Source: Pomacea canaliculata (lineage: Eukaryota > Mollusca > Gastropoda > Architaenioglossa > Ampullariidae). From it: DNA of 64,000 nucleotides. The stretch spans positions 12,530,192 through 12,594,191 of the forward strand of contig NC_037603.1 of the NCBI RefSeq assembly GCF_003073045.1, in the 5' to 3' direction. The translations under genes and the position numbers were made by a program. Below are positions 1 through 14,214 of this stretch, in pieces (position 1 is the stretch's first letter; every line of letters begins with the position of its first letter). The notes under the pieces are model-generated. The model had not been told where the DNA came from and ran no database searches. It worked only from the letters and a program-made list of their open reading frames with translations.

Positions 1-484
1 GTACAAAGTCTTCAGCGTCTGGAGCTTGGCTACCCGCTGTGTCTGGTACAGCTGTGATAAATATAGTGATAGTCTGTAGAAGTACAGCTGTCAACTATAG
101 TGAGAGTCTCTAGAAGTACAGCTGTCATAAATATAGTGGTAGTCTGTAGAAATATTACTGTGATAGATATAGTGATAGTCTCTCGCAGTACAGCTGTTAA
201 CTATAGTGAGAGTCTCTAGAAGTACAGCTGTATGAACCCTAGTCGATCCAGCTGTCAGGAAGAGGGCTCGAGATGAAAAACATCTAGAGTGAGAGGAGAT
301 AGGCAGGGCTCTTATAAAAAACTGACCCCCCGAGAAGGGCGATCTCTTAAATACGTTAGGACACGACCATTTCATTTTTCTATTGGTCAATGATGAGTAG
401 TTGGCGGGATATAAACATGTTACAGAATTACAAGACTCCTGGGTACAAGATGGATTACATGGCTATTGAACTGTGTTTTACAAG

Positions 485-1249
485 TTAAAACAATACTTGG
501 CTGCGCTTGTCTTGGTTGAGTTTGATGAAGCTGAAGCCTCCCAGCTTTATACACCACCGCAACAGCCGGATGAGGTTCGCCACCTCCAGTTCCAGACTGC
601 GAATCAAGCTGGGGTAGTCTGGGGTGAGAGGAGCAGGAGTCCGCGAAGCCTTGGCCTGAGAGTTGGCACAAGAAAAAAACAAGCTCAGTCCTCAGATTAT
701 TTTGTGAAACAGAAACCACACACACAGAGGTCTTGACACTCGTCTCTCCCCTGGTCATACCTGTTGACACCTGAGCAACTCCCGCTCCAGCAGTGACAGC
801 TTCTCTGCCAGGTTCTGCACGTAGGTGTAGCCACTGTACTGCCTCTTGCGACGGTCGTCATACGCCGCCCACCACGGCCACCCGGAGTTGGAGCTGACGA
901 CGATGCGGGGCATGGGCCACCCCATCTCGCGACAACACACTTGCAGCTCCCGCTCCGTCTGAGCCACCTTCTGCTGGTAGTAGTAGTCGCTCGGGTTGCT
1001 GTACCTCTTCTTCGCCGCATTTCTCACGAACACAGCCTCGTTCTCGAGGAATGACTGGTCGTCGGTCTCATCTTCCACTAAACGTGGGTAAGGGCCGAAG
1101 TCGGTTTCGTCTGGGATGTCCCTCTTGTACTCAACATCTACATTCTCCTCCACGAGCTGAACGCTTCTGGTGTCCACGTCAGCGCCACCTGTGACACACT
1201 GGACCAGAAGTAAGGTCAAAGTCAGTCTCACCCTAGTCACTTCCATCAT
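485..1249 (-). CDS. Secreted Tyr-rich propeptide-like protein, two exons
   Basis: Not a family I can name. Exon 1 is 1249-761 and exon 2 is 655-485, joined in phase 0 (donor CAG|GTATGA, acceptor CTCTCAG|GCC), giving 219 residues. Residues 1-22 form a signal peptide (basic start, LTLTLLL core). An acidic pro-region follows, then Lys-Lys-Arg at 80-82, a DYYYQQ segment, and a furin-type Arg-Arg-Lys-Arg at 133-136 followed by Gln137 and a Tyr-rich, heptad-like stretch. Exon 2 begins Ala/Pro/Thr-rich and then carries a PSL..L..EV helix like that of the genes to its right, though here it follows the KRQ segment instead of preceding it. A TATAAAG box lies at 1325-1319. It is probably a divergent member of the neighbouring family. 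The exon 2 boundary and the C-terminus are less certain than exon 1. Confidence 0.62.
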
Positions 1250-1318
1250 GTGAGGGTCTGCGCGCGCATCCGGCGCTACAGGCGGAACTACTGCGGCTGC
1301 GCCACCGAGGCTGCGGCT

Positions 1319-1325
1319 CTTTATA
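1319..1325 (-). promoter_or_regulatory. TATA box of the 485-1249 gene
   Basis: TATAAAG on the minus strand, 70 bp upstream of the ATG at 1249. A similar TATACC pair follows just upstream. Confidence 0.5.
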
Positions 1326-1329
1326 CCTC

Positions 1330-2600
1330 CTTATACCTCCAATGACAAGAGCCTCTGGGCTCAGACTTAATTACTGTCAGCCGCCAGACCCCAGGCCTCT
1401 CTCTTATTGGACTCTGTGTTGTCTCCTATCATCAGCTTGGGACAACAAACTTTTTCATGGAGATAAAATATTCTGAGGACATCTTCTAACAGGAGATGAT
1501 TTTTACAAAGCAGTCTAGCTGTCAAAGTATATTTCACTGAGGAAGGTTTGGTTCTTCTGTCTAAAGTTGTGGTCAGAGAACAGTCAGGACAAGGATTGTG
1601 TTTACTATTATAGGTATATCTCTCCAGCCCAGTGCCTTGAATGAAATCTTCCAATTTGAGACGAAATATATTTTTTCCTACTTTGAAAATAGTCTTAGAT
1701 GCACACCTAGTGTTATTATCATTCTTTTGTAGCTGGTGTCAGGATGATAGTGAACTAATAATGTCTCATTTACAGTCTGTGAGGGTCACAGATAGTAGAA
1801 GTGGGCGAGCAAGCATCCATGTATGTTTTGGTATCTTTGGAGACTGAAATGTTTGGGTAATGGCTAGTCAATATGTACATTGTCAGATTATGTGAAAGAA
1901 AGGAAGAGCGAGAAAGAGAGACAGTGTGTATGTACCTGCATATTGATGAGTAGGATATTTATGAATGTGTATAAACAACAGTACGAGTGGTAGCATGTGT
2001 GGGTATTTATCAGTGTTTATCCAATAATTGGTGAACATCATCAAATAAAATTCCTGGTGTAACATCACTTTGCAAATAATCCAATTCTTTTTCTTAATTT
2101 AATGTTTCGTCTTTTAATCGTGGTCGAAATATTCGGGACACAAATATTTTTGGTATTCTGTACTACTGGGTAACGATGATGTAAATGTTGAGAATCAAGA
2201 AAACAGAAACCCACAGAAATTGCAATTCTTTTTATTATGCCCTCTTAATAGGTGATTAACATATCTCACGAAACAAGCGGAAGTTGATTGAAACTCCCGA
2301 TGGGAAATACACCTAACACAGTCACAATAAGTGATTCTTAACATTACTGACAGAGCAGAGAGCTGTTCTAAGAAATAGGTAATTGAGATCATTGCCACCA
2401 ACATTTAGGTGTTCAATTTTTTTCTTCGTTATTTCTAAATTAGATAATAAAATGAGTTCATTGTCAACGCTGGTGTCGACGCTGAAATGACAAGCTCAAA
2501 CGTAGGATAAAAGTTGGTATCACGTGCTCCATCTGCCGTGGTCTCTACAGGGTGGAAGGTACGCATGGTGTCTCCAGGGTACCCTAAGAGATTGTTGTGG
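1330..2600. other. Intergenic DNA, no gene seen
   Basis: AT-rich spacer with no convincing ORF, RNA or repeat array. An AATAAA on the minus strand at 2236-2231 could be the poly(A) signal of the gene to the right. Confidence 0.5.
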
Positions 2601-2601
2601 A

Positions 2602-5174
2602 TTATGAGGGAGTTTCTAGTGGGCCAAAGGGGTCGGTCGTGGTCTCTACAGAAACAAGGGGCCCTTGTGTGGTCTCTATGGGAGCAACGGAGGCGTCTGT
2701 GGTGTCCACGGGTACAAGGGACTCGCCTGTGGTCTCTATAGGAACAACGGAGGCTTCTGTGGTGTCCATGGGTACCAGGGATTCCCCTGTGGTCTCTACG
2801 GGAACAACGGAGACGTCTGTGGTGTCCACGGATACCAGGGACTCGCCTGTGGTCTCTATAGGAACAACGGAGGCTTCTGTGGTGTCCATGGGTACCAGGG
2901 ATTCCCCTGTGGTCTCTATGGGAACAACGGAGGCTTCTGTGGTGTCCACGGGTGCCAGGGACTCGCCTGTGGTCTCTATGGGAACAACGGAGGCTTCTGT
3001 GGTGTCCACGGGTGCCAGGGACTCGCTTGTGGTCTCTATGGGAACAACGGAGGCGTCTGTGGTGTCCACGGGTACAAGGGATTCGCCTGTGGTCTCTATG
3101 GGAACAACGGAGGCTTCTGTGGTGTCCACGGGTACCAGGGATTCCCCTGTGGTCTCTATGGGAACAACGGAGGCTACTGTGATGTCCACGGGTACAAGGG
3201 ACTCCCCTGTGGTCTCACTGGGTACAACGGGGGCGCCTGTGGTCTCTATGGGTACAACGATGGCGCCTGGGGTCTCACTGGATACAACGGGGGCACCTGT
3301 GGTCTCACTGGGTACAACGGGGGCGCCTGTGGTCTCTATGGGCACAATGATGGCGCCTGGGCTCGTCGGTGCTTGCGTTGGGTTATTGGTAGTAGTAGTC
3401 GCAGGAGCTGGAGTACTCAATGCTGCAAAGTTAAATATTACACGCTTTAAAAATAATACAAATCTGTCCTGTTTTCTAAATATTAGACTAACTACTTGAC
3501 CATTTGTGTGTTCAATATTCCACTCGTGCAATCTTGATTTCATACACTAAATAATCAACTAACCCTGATCTCGCTAATCTCCTGCTTACTCGACATTGCA
3601 CTAAATACTCACCTAAACCAAAGAAGCTAAGGGCTTGGCGGCACTGCTGGACATAACGGTTGAGGTTATCATACTTTTGCTTGTACATGTTGTAGTAGTA
3701 TCTGTAGCGGTAGTACTCATTCCAGCTGGACGACCCTTGACGCTTCACCTGCTCACTCTCGCGTTTTTTATCCCAATAACTGCCTCTTCGCCATTGTTGG
3801 TAAAGACGTGTGTAGTAGTTCTGTAAGTAAACACACAAGTTTATCTCAAGTGTAATTTCATGGAATTGGCAACGATTTCCTGACACTTGACACACTAAAG
3901 GTCAAGGAGCGGGTGTCCACATTCTTCGAGCTTAGTTTTGTGGACCTTAAGGAGTGTAAGAAGGAAATAGTAGGCGGGATGAGAAGAAGTAAAGAGGCTT
4001 ACAAAAGCAGTGAAAGACAGTAAGGATTTTTTTGTTGTTGAAAATATAGTATCCTCAACATACTTATGATAAGAGCAAGTTCAAGGGTTACCCCCTCCTG
4101 CTTTTTTATCAGCTGTCGAGCAATAAATTCGATTAATGACAGCAATGAGTTGACATTTTATTGCAACCGTTCTGCAACTGTTTTGGATTTTTGTTGTGTG
4201 ACTGAGTTTCTCCTTGACGGGAGCAAGGAGAAGTGGAGTCTCCTCGGTGTTCTCAGTGTGTCTGGAGCAGACGATTTGTTTGTAACAAATCCTGAACCGA
4301 CTTGGTGTTGTAGTCCTGACTGGACTGTTTGCAAATCCTGACAAGATTTGTATCGAGGTATTGGTGTAACATTGCACCTGTTGAGGTTAGTGTGTATTTG
4401 TGTTCATTTTCGGTGAGTGTTTTAATGTTTGAAGAATGGAGAAATTTCAGTATTGGATGAGTGTGATATATATATTTATATGTATATTTTATGGATATAG
4501 TTAGTTTAAAATAGTTATGGATTTGAGAAGTGGGGTGAGGTAAGTTTTGAACTTGCCATTTGTCTAAAGACTGGTTAATTTTTTTTTCTCCAGGTTTTGT
4601 TTTTCTAGCATTTAATGCTCTATGATTAAGTATATTCCAATCTTTTTAAATTTATGCTGTACGGTTGAATGTATATTTCTTGCTTTTTCAGGTTTGGAAA
4701 TAAGTGAACAAATTTGACAAAATAAAATGCGATACTCACACAATAGTTCGTGCGGTAGAGGTTTTCTAGATATGGAATCGCCTGGGAGAGCCGACTGACT
4801 TCCTGTTTGAGATAGTCGAGAGTTTGCCAAGACTGGCCTTCAAAAGAACAAATTCAGAATGAACTTTAGAAATAAAATTTACATACTTTTGAAGTGTGTA
4901 GAGTTACACTTGACTCTAAATCTCTAAATACTAATATTACTAAAATTAATAATATGCTTTTCCTATTTTGAACAAAAAAACAGAAGAACTATATATACAT
5001 ACTATATTGCAGATTTATATTACAACAGTTTGATTAAGAATCATTGTATTGACATAGAAGAGAAAATGTGAACTACTTATAAACTGCAGAAGACAGCTCA
5101 CCTTCAGCCTTGCCATCAAACAGGTATGGACTGACTGCAACTAGTAACACAAAGACTGTCGTTGTCGTTCTCAT
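2602..5174 (-). CDS. Secreted coiled-coil/mucin-like repeat protein, copy A
   Basis: Four exons: 5174-5102, 4837-4740, 3820-3613, 3422-2602, with intron phases 1, 0, 1, predict 399 residues. Exon 1 is a signal peptide (MRTTTTVFVLLVAV). Exon 2 (residues 25-57) is a heptad-like helix, LDYLKQEVSRLSQAI, ending in Cys57. Exon 3 (58-126) is rich in Tyr, Arg and Gln, with Lys-Arg-Gln at 83-85, a YYRYRYYYN stretch and one Cys near its end. Exon 4 is a Thr/Val/Pro repeat of 20-residue period (TTEASVVPIE then TTGESLVPVD), likely O-glycosylated. It stops at 2602 and lacks the CRKRG tail of copies B-D. The length and splice sites agree with copies B and C, which is the main support. The role is unknown; the architecture suits an extracellular mucus, capsule or adhesive protein, but this is inference. 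Confidence 0.75.
2640..3400. repeat. 60-bp coding minisatellite of copy A
   Basis: About 12 copies of a 60-bp unit (two related 30-bp halves). On the minus strand each unit encodes 20 residues of Thr/Val/Pro-rich protein. The other frames and strand also stay largely open because the unit length is a multiple of three, which creates many spurious ORFs. Confidence 0.9.
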
Positions 5175-5250
5175 TCTGATGTTTGTGGACTGAAGATACA
5201 GTCTGTGAAGTTTGTTGTTTTTTCACCAGAATGATCCTTGTCAACAAGAG

Positions 5251-5259
5251 TATTTATAG
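5251..5259 (-). promoter_or_regulatory. TATA box of copy A
   Basis: CTATAAATA on the minus strand, about 77 bp upstream of the ATG. The same box sits at nearly the same distance in copies B, C, D and E, which supports all five starts. Confidence 0.75.
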
Positions 5260-6589
5260 TCTTTGCGAGACTTCATTAAGCCTTATGACCAGCAAACAAA
5301 CGTGTGATCTGTGAGACAAAACGAGATAATGGGAGCGACGACAACCATCCCTTTGTGGTTTTAATAACGCTCGCTGCAAGAGACCCTGATACCTACCTGT
5401 GATTACAGATATAACTGCGGAATTTATTGTGGGCTTAGTCCGTCCATTATCTTAATTTTCTTGTTTTCTTCTACATTTCATTTAGAATAAGCGACATCAT
5501 TTTTGTTTTGTTTTTTACTTTATACCGGGTGTATTCATGGAAAAATGTTCTGAAAAATGATTTTAATCTGAAGGTAATACTTTGATAAAAATGTCCACTC
5601 CTAAAAAAATGCAGTTGTTATTGAAAATAATTGTAGCGAAAATATAAATTTTTCACACCTCATATCTGAAGTTCTATACAATATCTCTAGTGATAGATGT
5701 GATAGGAGTCGCTGTTCGTCTTGCTGTCCGTTTGTGGCCATTCAATCTATTGTTCAGCTCGAACATGTATGCCAGTGTGTCTGTGTGTGTGAACCATCTG
5801 TAGAGTATTATCCCAATATCATTCAAGGTATGTGTGTGTTGCTCACGTATATAGTACAGTGTAGGACCATTAAAATTAAGCCTCGGTGGTTGGGGTCCAA
5901 ATCGCCTAACCGTGGCTTTAATATTTGTTGATAATTCATAAATTACAATAAATAATGAAAAATAAATGTTCTCTTATCACAATCCTTTCTCACGTGTTGA
6001 TCCGCGAGTCGCCATTTTGAAAGTAGCGCCGTAATCTGACGATCATATTATTATGGTCTGCATATTAAATTGCGATTAACAGTCTTAAAATTAAAAATAA
6101 ATTATTATTTAAGAATAACGAACCATATAAAATGCATTTAAAATATTTTATTTCACATCTTTTCATAGCATGTCTATCACGGACATTCGAAATGCCAACA
6201 TGACAGTGTCAACACCTGTCTCCAGTGTTCAAAATCAAAATCAAAACAGACTTTATTGTCTGTCGAGGAGACCCAGGACAGAAATTTTTCTTCGCTCACA
6301 ATGGCAGGTATACATACTCACACAGACATTTCACACACAGTTAGGAGTAAAGATGCAAGTAGTTTGGATCCCCGTCAAATGGGAATGAAATTCCAATACT
6401 TAAAATTTCTGTGTATATTTTAAATAAATAAGTTGGCATTGGAGATTGCAACGAAATGTCTGAACTCCATTTTCTTCTTGTTTGAGGCCATGTCCAGGTC
6501 CCTACGATCCACAGTGTCACATGACTGGACACAAGCATTTTGCGTGTCTTAAGCGAATTCGCGGTTTAATAGCCCTACAGTCCTACACT

Positions 6590-6830
6590 GTAGTAGTGAT
6601 TGTAAGTGAGTGACGTGTGAACATTGTAGTAATTGTAAGTGAATGACGTGTGAACATTGTAGTAATTGTAAGTGAATGGCATGTGAGCATTCCATGGTTG
6701 TGAATGAGCGGTGTGTGAACACTGTAGTGAGAGTAAGTAGATGAAGTAAGAACATTGTAGTGATTGCAAACGGATGACTGTAGTGGTTGTAAGTGAATAA
6801 CATATGAGCTTACAGTAGTGACGTATGCCA
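6590..6830. repeat. 33-bp minisatellite
   Basis: Imperfect tandem copies of a unit like GATTGTAAGTGAATGACGTG followed by TGAACATTGTAGT. Shorter versions occur in the sister spacers at about 12850-12900 and 26335-26440. Confidence 0.8.
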
Positions 6831-7260
6831 TACAGGAGGGTTTGAAGCGGGAAGTTATAACTGTCACAAACATGTCCAGCCCCCCACACACACCCAGGGC
6901 CAATGTCTTGTGTTGACGAGAAAAGGCAAAGTTCGTAACCAAGTGTTGGCGAAGAAATAAAAGGTCACAGGTCATAATTTATTTTTTATCTGGCGCCATG
7001 ATTAAGTCTGCGTATGGTTAAGTATGCATGACAGCGTATGCGAACGAACAACTATTCCGACAAGAAAATTATTGTAGGTGAATGAAAGATTCCCGACATC
7101 ACGTAAGTAAAGTTCTATACCGGGAATGGAGGGACGTGGCAGGCGACCCTGTCTGTGTTGCTGTCAGAGTGTAGTGAGTTGTGTACGTCTCGTGTTGTCT
7201 CGTGTGAAATGACGTCTTGTGTCTGACGTCTTGTACGCGTCATTTGTTCCACGTCACTTC

Positions 7261-7301
<41 letters not shown>

Positions 7302-7999
7302 CGTCATAGATAAGAGAAAAGCAGATGCTCTAAAAATAGTCAAGTGAGAGGGAGGAAAACACAACGGTCTTCTCCGCCATCTTCCTTATAACTGTGTCAG
7401 TGACATTCCTGTGAACTTGTGTCTCTTGGAGTCAATTCACCCACAAATCTCTTCATCGTCATCCTCATCGTCGTCTGCGAGGCTCGTCGAGCGTTGTTTG
7501 TGTGTGTGTGTGTGTGTGTGTAAAGTATTATCCCAATATCATTTTAGTTATATTATTCATTACTGGGGTATGTATCTCTTACGCAAATGTCAATATTTAA
7601 GTAAGAAGTAATAAACAAGATAAAGAAACTGCACTTTTTTATTATGTCAGCATAACAGCATCATGTTAACATAAGTATAATTATCAAGAAACAAGCACTG
7701 GACAGTACAGCAAAATGAACAGTGACAGTACAGAGTCAGTTTGAAATATTGGAATATGTGTTGAGCAGGTTTTAAATTTTAAAAACGTTCAGAGCATGCT
7801 TCTTTACCTCACTGACAGAAAAGAGAAATATTTCGTTCCAAGAAATAAACAGGTCGTTCAGTTCATGACCCTGAACATATCAGTCCTCTCTTGTTTCCGT
7901 GATTTCACTTCAAATTATTGGCATCCTCTGTGTCATCATCTCCGCCACGTCATCACTAAAAGATGAGTTAAGACAACGGACAATCAGACAATGCCGGAC

Positions 8000-8005
8000 T
8001 TTATT
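8000..8005 (-). terminator. Poly(A) signal of copy B
   Basis: AATAAA on the minus strand, downstream of the repeat tail of copy B. The same hexamer sits at the homologous place in copy D (27611-27606). Copy C lacks it because about 50 bp are missing there. Confidence 0.5.
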
Positions 8006-8329
8006 TTTTAATTGAACCTAATTTTCCCCAAATAATGTCAATCAGCGGTATGTGCGTACGTGTGCATTCTATCATGCTTTACACGTGCGCCACTCACAAG
8101 ATTATTTTAAGGTTGACAACAAGAATTGCTTGACTGTCTCCAGGTGTTTCTCAATACAGCGCAGTTTGTATTCGTAGCCCTCTGTTTTTGGTAATTGCAT
8201 ACGTCGGTATCGGTACATATTTCTGGTAAGGCAAGGAATTTATTTTGGTATACACGGTCCGCCTCTTTTCCTGCAGTTTGTAGAAGGCGTGGTGGCGCCT
8301 GTGGTCTCACTGGGTACAATGGGGGTGCC

Positions 8330-9355
8330 TGCGGTCTTTAAGGGCACAGTGGGGGGTCCTAAGGTCTTTAAGGGAGCAGTGGGGAGGCCTAAGGTCTTTA
8401 AGGGAGCAGTGGGGAGGCCTAAGTCTTTAAGGGAGCAGTGGGAGGCCTAAGGTCTTTAAGGGAGCAGTGGGGAGGCCTAAGGTCTTTAAGGGAGCAGTGG
8501 GGAGGCCTAAGGTCTTTAAGGGAGCAGTGGGGAGGCCTAAGGTCTTTAAGGGAGCAGTGGGGAGGCCTAAGGTCTTTAAGGGCACAACGGGTGCGCCTGT
8601 GGTCTCTATTGGCAGAACAGGGGCGCCTGTGGTTATTTGCACAACCGGGGCGCCTGCGGTCTCACTGGGCATAACGGGGCCGCCTGTAGTCTCACTGGGT
8701 ACAACGCGGACGGCTGTGGTCTCACTGGGTACAACTTGGGCGCCTGAGGTCTCTATTGGTACATCGGGGCTGCCTGTGGTCTCACTGGGTACAACAGGTG
8801 CACCTGCTGTCTCACTGGGTACAACAGGTGCACCTGCTGTCTCACTGGGTACAACGCGGACGGTTGTGGTCTCACTGGGTACAACTTGGGCGCCTGAGGT
8901 CTCTATTGGTACATCGGGGCTGCCTGTGGTCTCACTGGGTACAACAGGTGCACCTGCTGTCTCACTGGGTACAACAGGTGCTCCTGTAGTCTCTATGGGT
9001 ACAACGGGGGCGCCTGTGGTATCACTGGGTACAACGGGGGCGCCAGAGGTCTCCATGTGTACAAACGGGGCGCCTGTCGTCTTTATGGGTACAACGGGGG
9101 TGCCTGTGGTTGTTATTGGCACAATGGTGGTGCCTGTGGTCTTTATGGGTACAATGGGGGCGCCTGCGGTCTTTATGGGCACAACGGGAGCGCCTGCGGT
9201 CTTTATGGGCACAACGGGAGCGCCTGCGGTCTTTATGGGTACAACGGGAGCGCCTGCGGTCTTTATGGGTACAACGGGAGCGCCTGCGGTCTTTATGGGT
9301 ACAACGGGAGCGCCTGCGGTCTTTATGGGCACAACAAGAACGCCTGTGGTCTTTG
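8330..9355. repeat. 30-bp coding minisatellite of copy B
   Basis: About 34 copies of a 30-bp unit encoding 10 residues on the minus strand. Sub-families differ along the array: one near-identical block at about 8330-8580, a 150-bp higher-order duplication (8731-8880 with 8881-9030), and a nearly uniform block at 9150-9330. Confidence 0.9.
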
Positions 9356-11111
9356 GTGCTTTCGTTGGGTTTTTCGTAGTAGTAGTCGCAGGAGCTGGAG
9401 TACTCAATGCTGCAAAGTTAAATATAACACACTTTAAAACTAAGACAAATCTGTCCTGTTTTCTAAATATTAGACTAACTACTTGACCATTTGTGTGTTC
9501 AATATTCCACTCGCGCAGTCTTGATTTCATACACTAAATAATCAACTAACCCTGATCTCGCTAATCTCCTGCTTACTCTACATTGCACCAAATACTCACT
9601 TAAACCAAAGAAGCTAAGGGCTTGGCGGCACTGCTGGAGAGAACGGATGAGGTTATCGTATTTTTGCTTGTACATGTTGTATTGGTTTCTGTAGTGGTAG
9701 TAATCATTCCAGCTGGACGACCCTTGACGTTTAACCTGCTCACTCTCGCGTTTTATTTCCCAATTCCAAAAACTGCTTATTTGCCATTGTTTGTGAAGAC
9801 GTATGTAGTAGTCCTGTAACATAAACACACAAGTGTATCTCAAGTTTAATTTCTTTTTATCGAATTGGCAACTATTTCCTGACACTTGACACACCAAAGT
9901 TCAAAGAACGGATGTCAACATGCTTTGAGCTTAGTTTTGAGGACCTCAAAGAGTTTTCTCGATGTAAGCAGGAAATAGTAGGCGGAATGGTAAGAAGTGA
10001 AGAGATTTACAAAAGCAGTGCAAGTCATTAAGGATTTTTTGGAAAATATAGTATCATCAACTTATGAAAAAGTGCAAGTTCAAGGGTCCCCCCTCCTGTG
10101 TGTCTAGCAGCGGTCGAGCAATAAATTAGATTAATGAGAACAAGAAGCTGATGTTATATGGCAAGCGTTCTGCAACTGGCACCTATCGTGATGTCTACAA
10201 TCCTCTCTCTAACAAAGTGTGGGGGGTCAGTGTCAGCTGTCTGGCTCATTAACTGAATTACATTTGTAAGTGTAGCTGAGTAACCACGTTGGTGGATGAG
10301 GAGGATAACGACGATCATGCCTTTGAAGTATTGTAGACATGATATCAATTGTCAAGGCATTAGAAAGCCTAAACCTATCACGTGGGTGGGTAGAGGTCCC
10401 CCATCGTCGTGTCAGTGTTTCCCTGCATCCATTTGAAGTACACAGGCAGATGGTTTGCACTTCGCACTAGATTCTTACTGCAGTCGCTCATACATATATT
10501 CTAACATTTAATGCTCTATGATTAAGTATATTCCAATCTTTATAATGTTATGCTGTACGGTTGAATCTATATTTCTTGCTTTTTCAGTTTCTGAAATAGG
10601 TGAGCAAATTTGACAAAATTACATTTAGATACTCACACAATTGTTCAGGCTATTGAGGTTTTCTAGATATGGAATCGCCTGGGAGAGCCGACTGACTTCC
10701 TGTTTGAGATAGTCGAGAGTTTGCGAAGCCTGGCCTTCAAAAGAACAAATTTCAGAATGAACTTTAGAAATAAAATTTATAGCAACATACTTTTGAAGTG
10801 GGTAGAGTTACACTTGACTCTAAATACTATTATTACTAAAACAATAATATGCTTTTTCTTGTTTGAACAAAGCACAATATAACTAGATATATACTATATT
10901 GCTGCATTATTCAAAAAGACAAAAAAGACAAAATATTGATTACAAGCAAATTTATATTACAACAGTTTGATTATGAATCAGTGTATTGACCTAGAAGAGA
11001 AAAGTTGACCTGCGTATAAAGTGCAGACGACAGCTCACCTTGAGCCTTGCCATCAAACAGGTATGGACTGACTGCGACTAGTAACACAAACACTGTCGTT
11101 GTCGTCCTCAT
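8427..11111 (-). CDS. Secreted coiled-coil/mucin-like repeat protein, copy B
   Basis: Exons 11111-11039, 10734-10637, 9813-9600, 9409-8427, phases 1-0-1, predict 455 residues. Signal peptide as in copy A; exon 2 helix ends in Cys57; exon 3 carries Lys85-Arg86-Gln87 and a Tyr-rich stretch; exon 4 is about 320 residues of 10-residue Thr/Ala/Pro/Val repeats (TTGAPVVPIE, then KTAGAPVVPI, ending with PLKTLGLPTA units). Two neighbouring units near 8422-8440 each lack one base relative to the consensus, which puts a stop at 8427. The family tail CRKRGGPCIPK (about 8275-8245) lies beyond, two bases out of frame. So either the protein lost its Cys tail recently or the consensus has errors in G/C runs. 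Splice sites match copies A and C exactly. Confidence 0.7.
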
Positions 11112-11190
11112 TCTGAGGTTTGCAAACTGAAGATACAATCTGTGAAGTTTACTGTTTTTTCACCAGAATGATCCTTGTCGACATGAGCAT

Positions 11191-11200
11191 TTATTTATAG
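11191..11200 (-). promoter_or_regulatory. TATA box of copy B
   Basis: CTATAAATAA on the minus strand, 80 bp upstream of the ATG at 11111; homologous to the boxes of copies A and C. Confidence 0.7.
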
Positions 11201-11249
11201 TCTGTGCTAGACTTCATTAAGCCTTATGACCAGCAAACAAACGTGTGAT

Positions 11250-14100
<2,851 letters not shown>

Positions 14101-14214
14101 TTGGAAATTGCAATCATCGGTTTCGGTACATATTTCTAGTTAGGCAAGGATTTTGGCTTCATATACACGGTCCGCCTCTTTTCCTGCAATTTACAGAAGG
14201 CGTGGTGGCGCTTG

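Larger units (their letters stand above)
5300..8100. repeat. Duplicated spacer, copy 1
   Basis: No gene seen. Blocks of this spacer recur in the same order in the spacers at 11.3-14.1 kb and 18.4-27.9 kb (for example 5470-6260 with 11380-12310, and 7620-8330 with 13620-14220). It holds a 33-bp minisatellite at about 6590-6830, a run of about 38 A at 7265-7302, a GT microsatellite near 7500, and two TGACGTC-type palindromes near 7209-7230. Confidence 0.8.

Noticed and set aside
8107-8319. 70-codon ORF ending NTWRQSSNSCCQP downstream of copy B
   Set aside because: It is a frame that neither matches the CRKRG tail nor stays open in copies C and D; treated as chance.
8330-9355. CRISPR-like array (30-bp direct repeats)
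   Set aside because: Units abut with no spacers between them and encode a periodic protein; the setting is eukaryotic.
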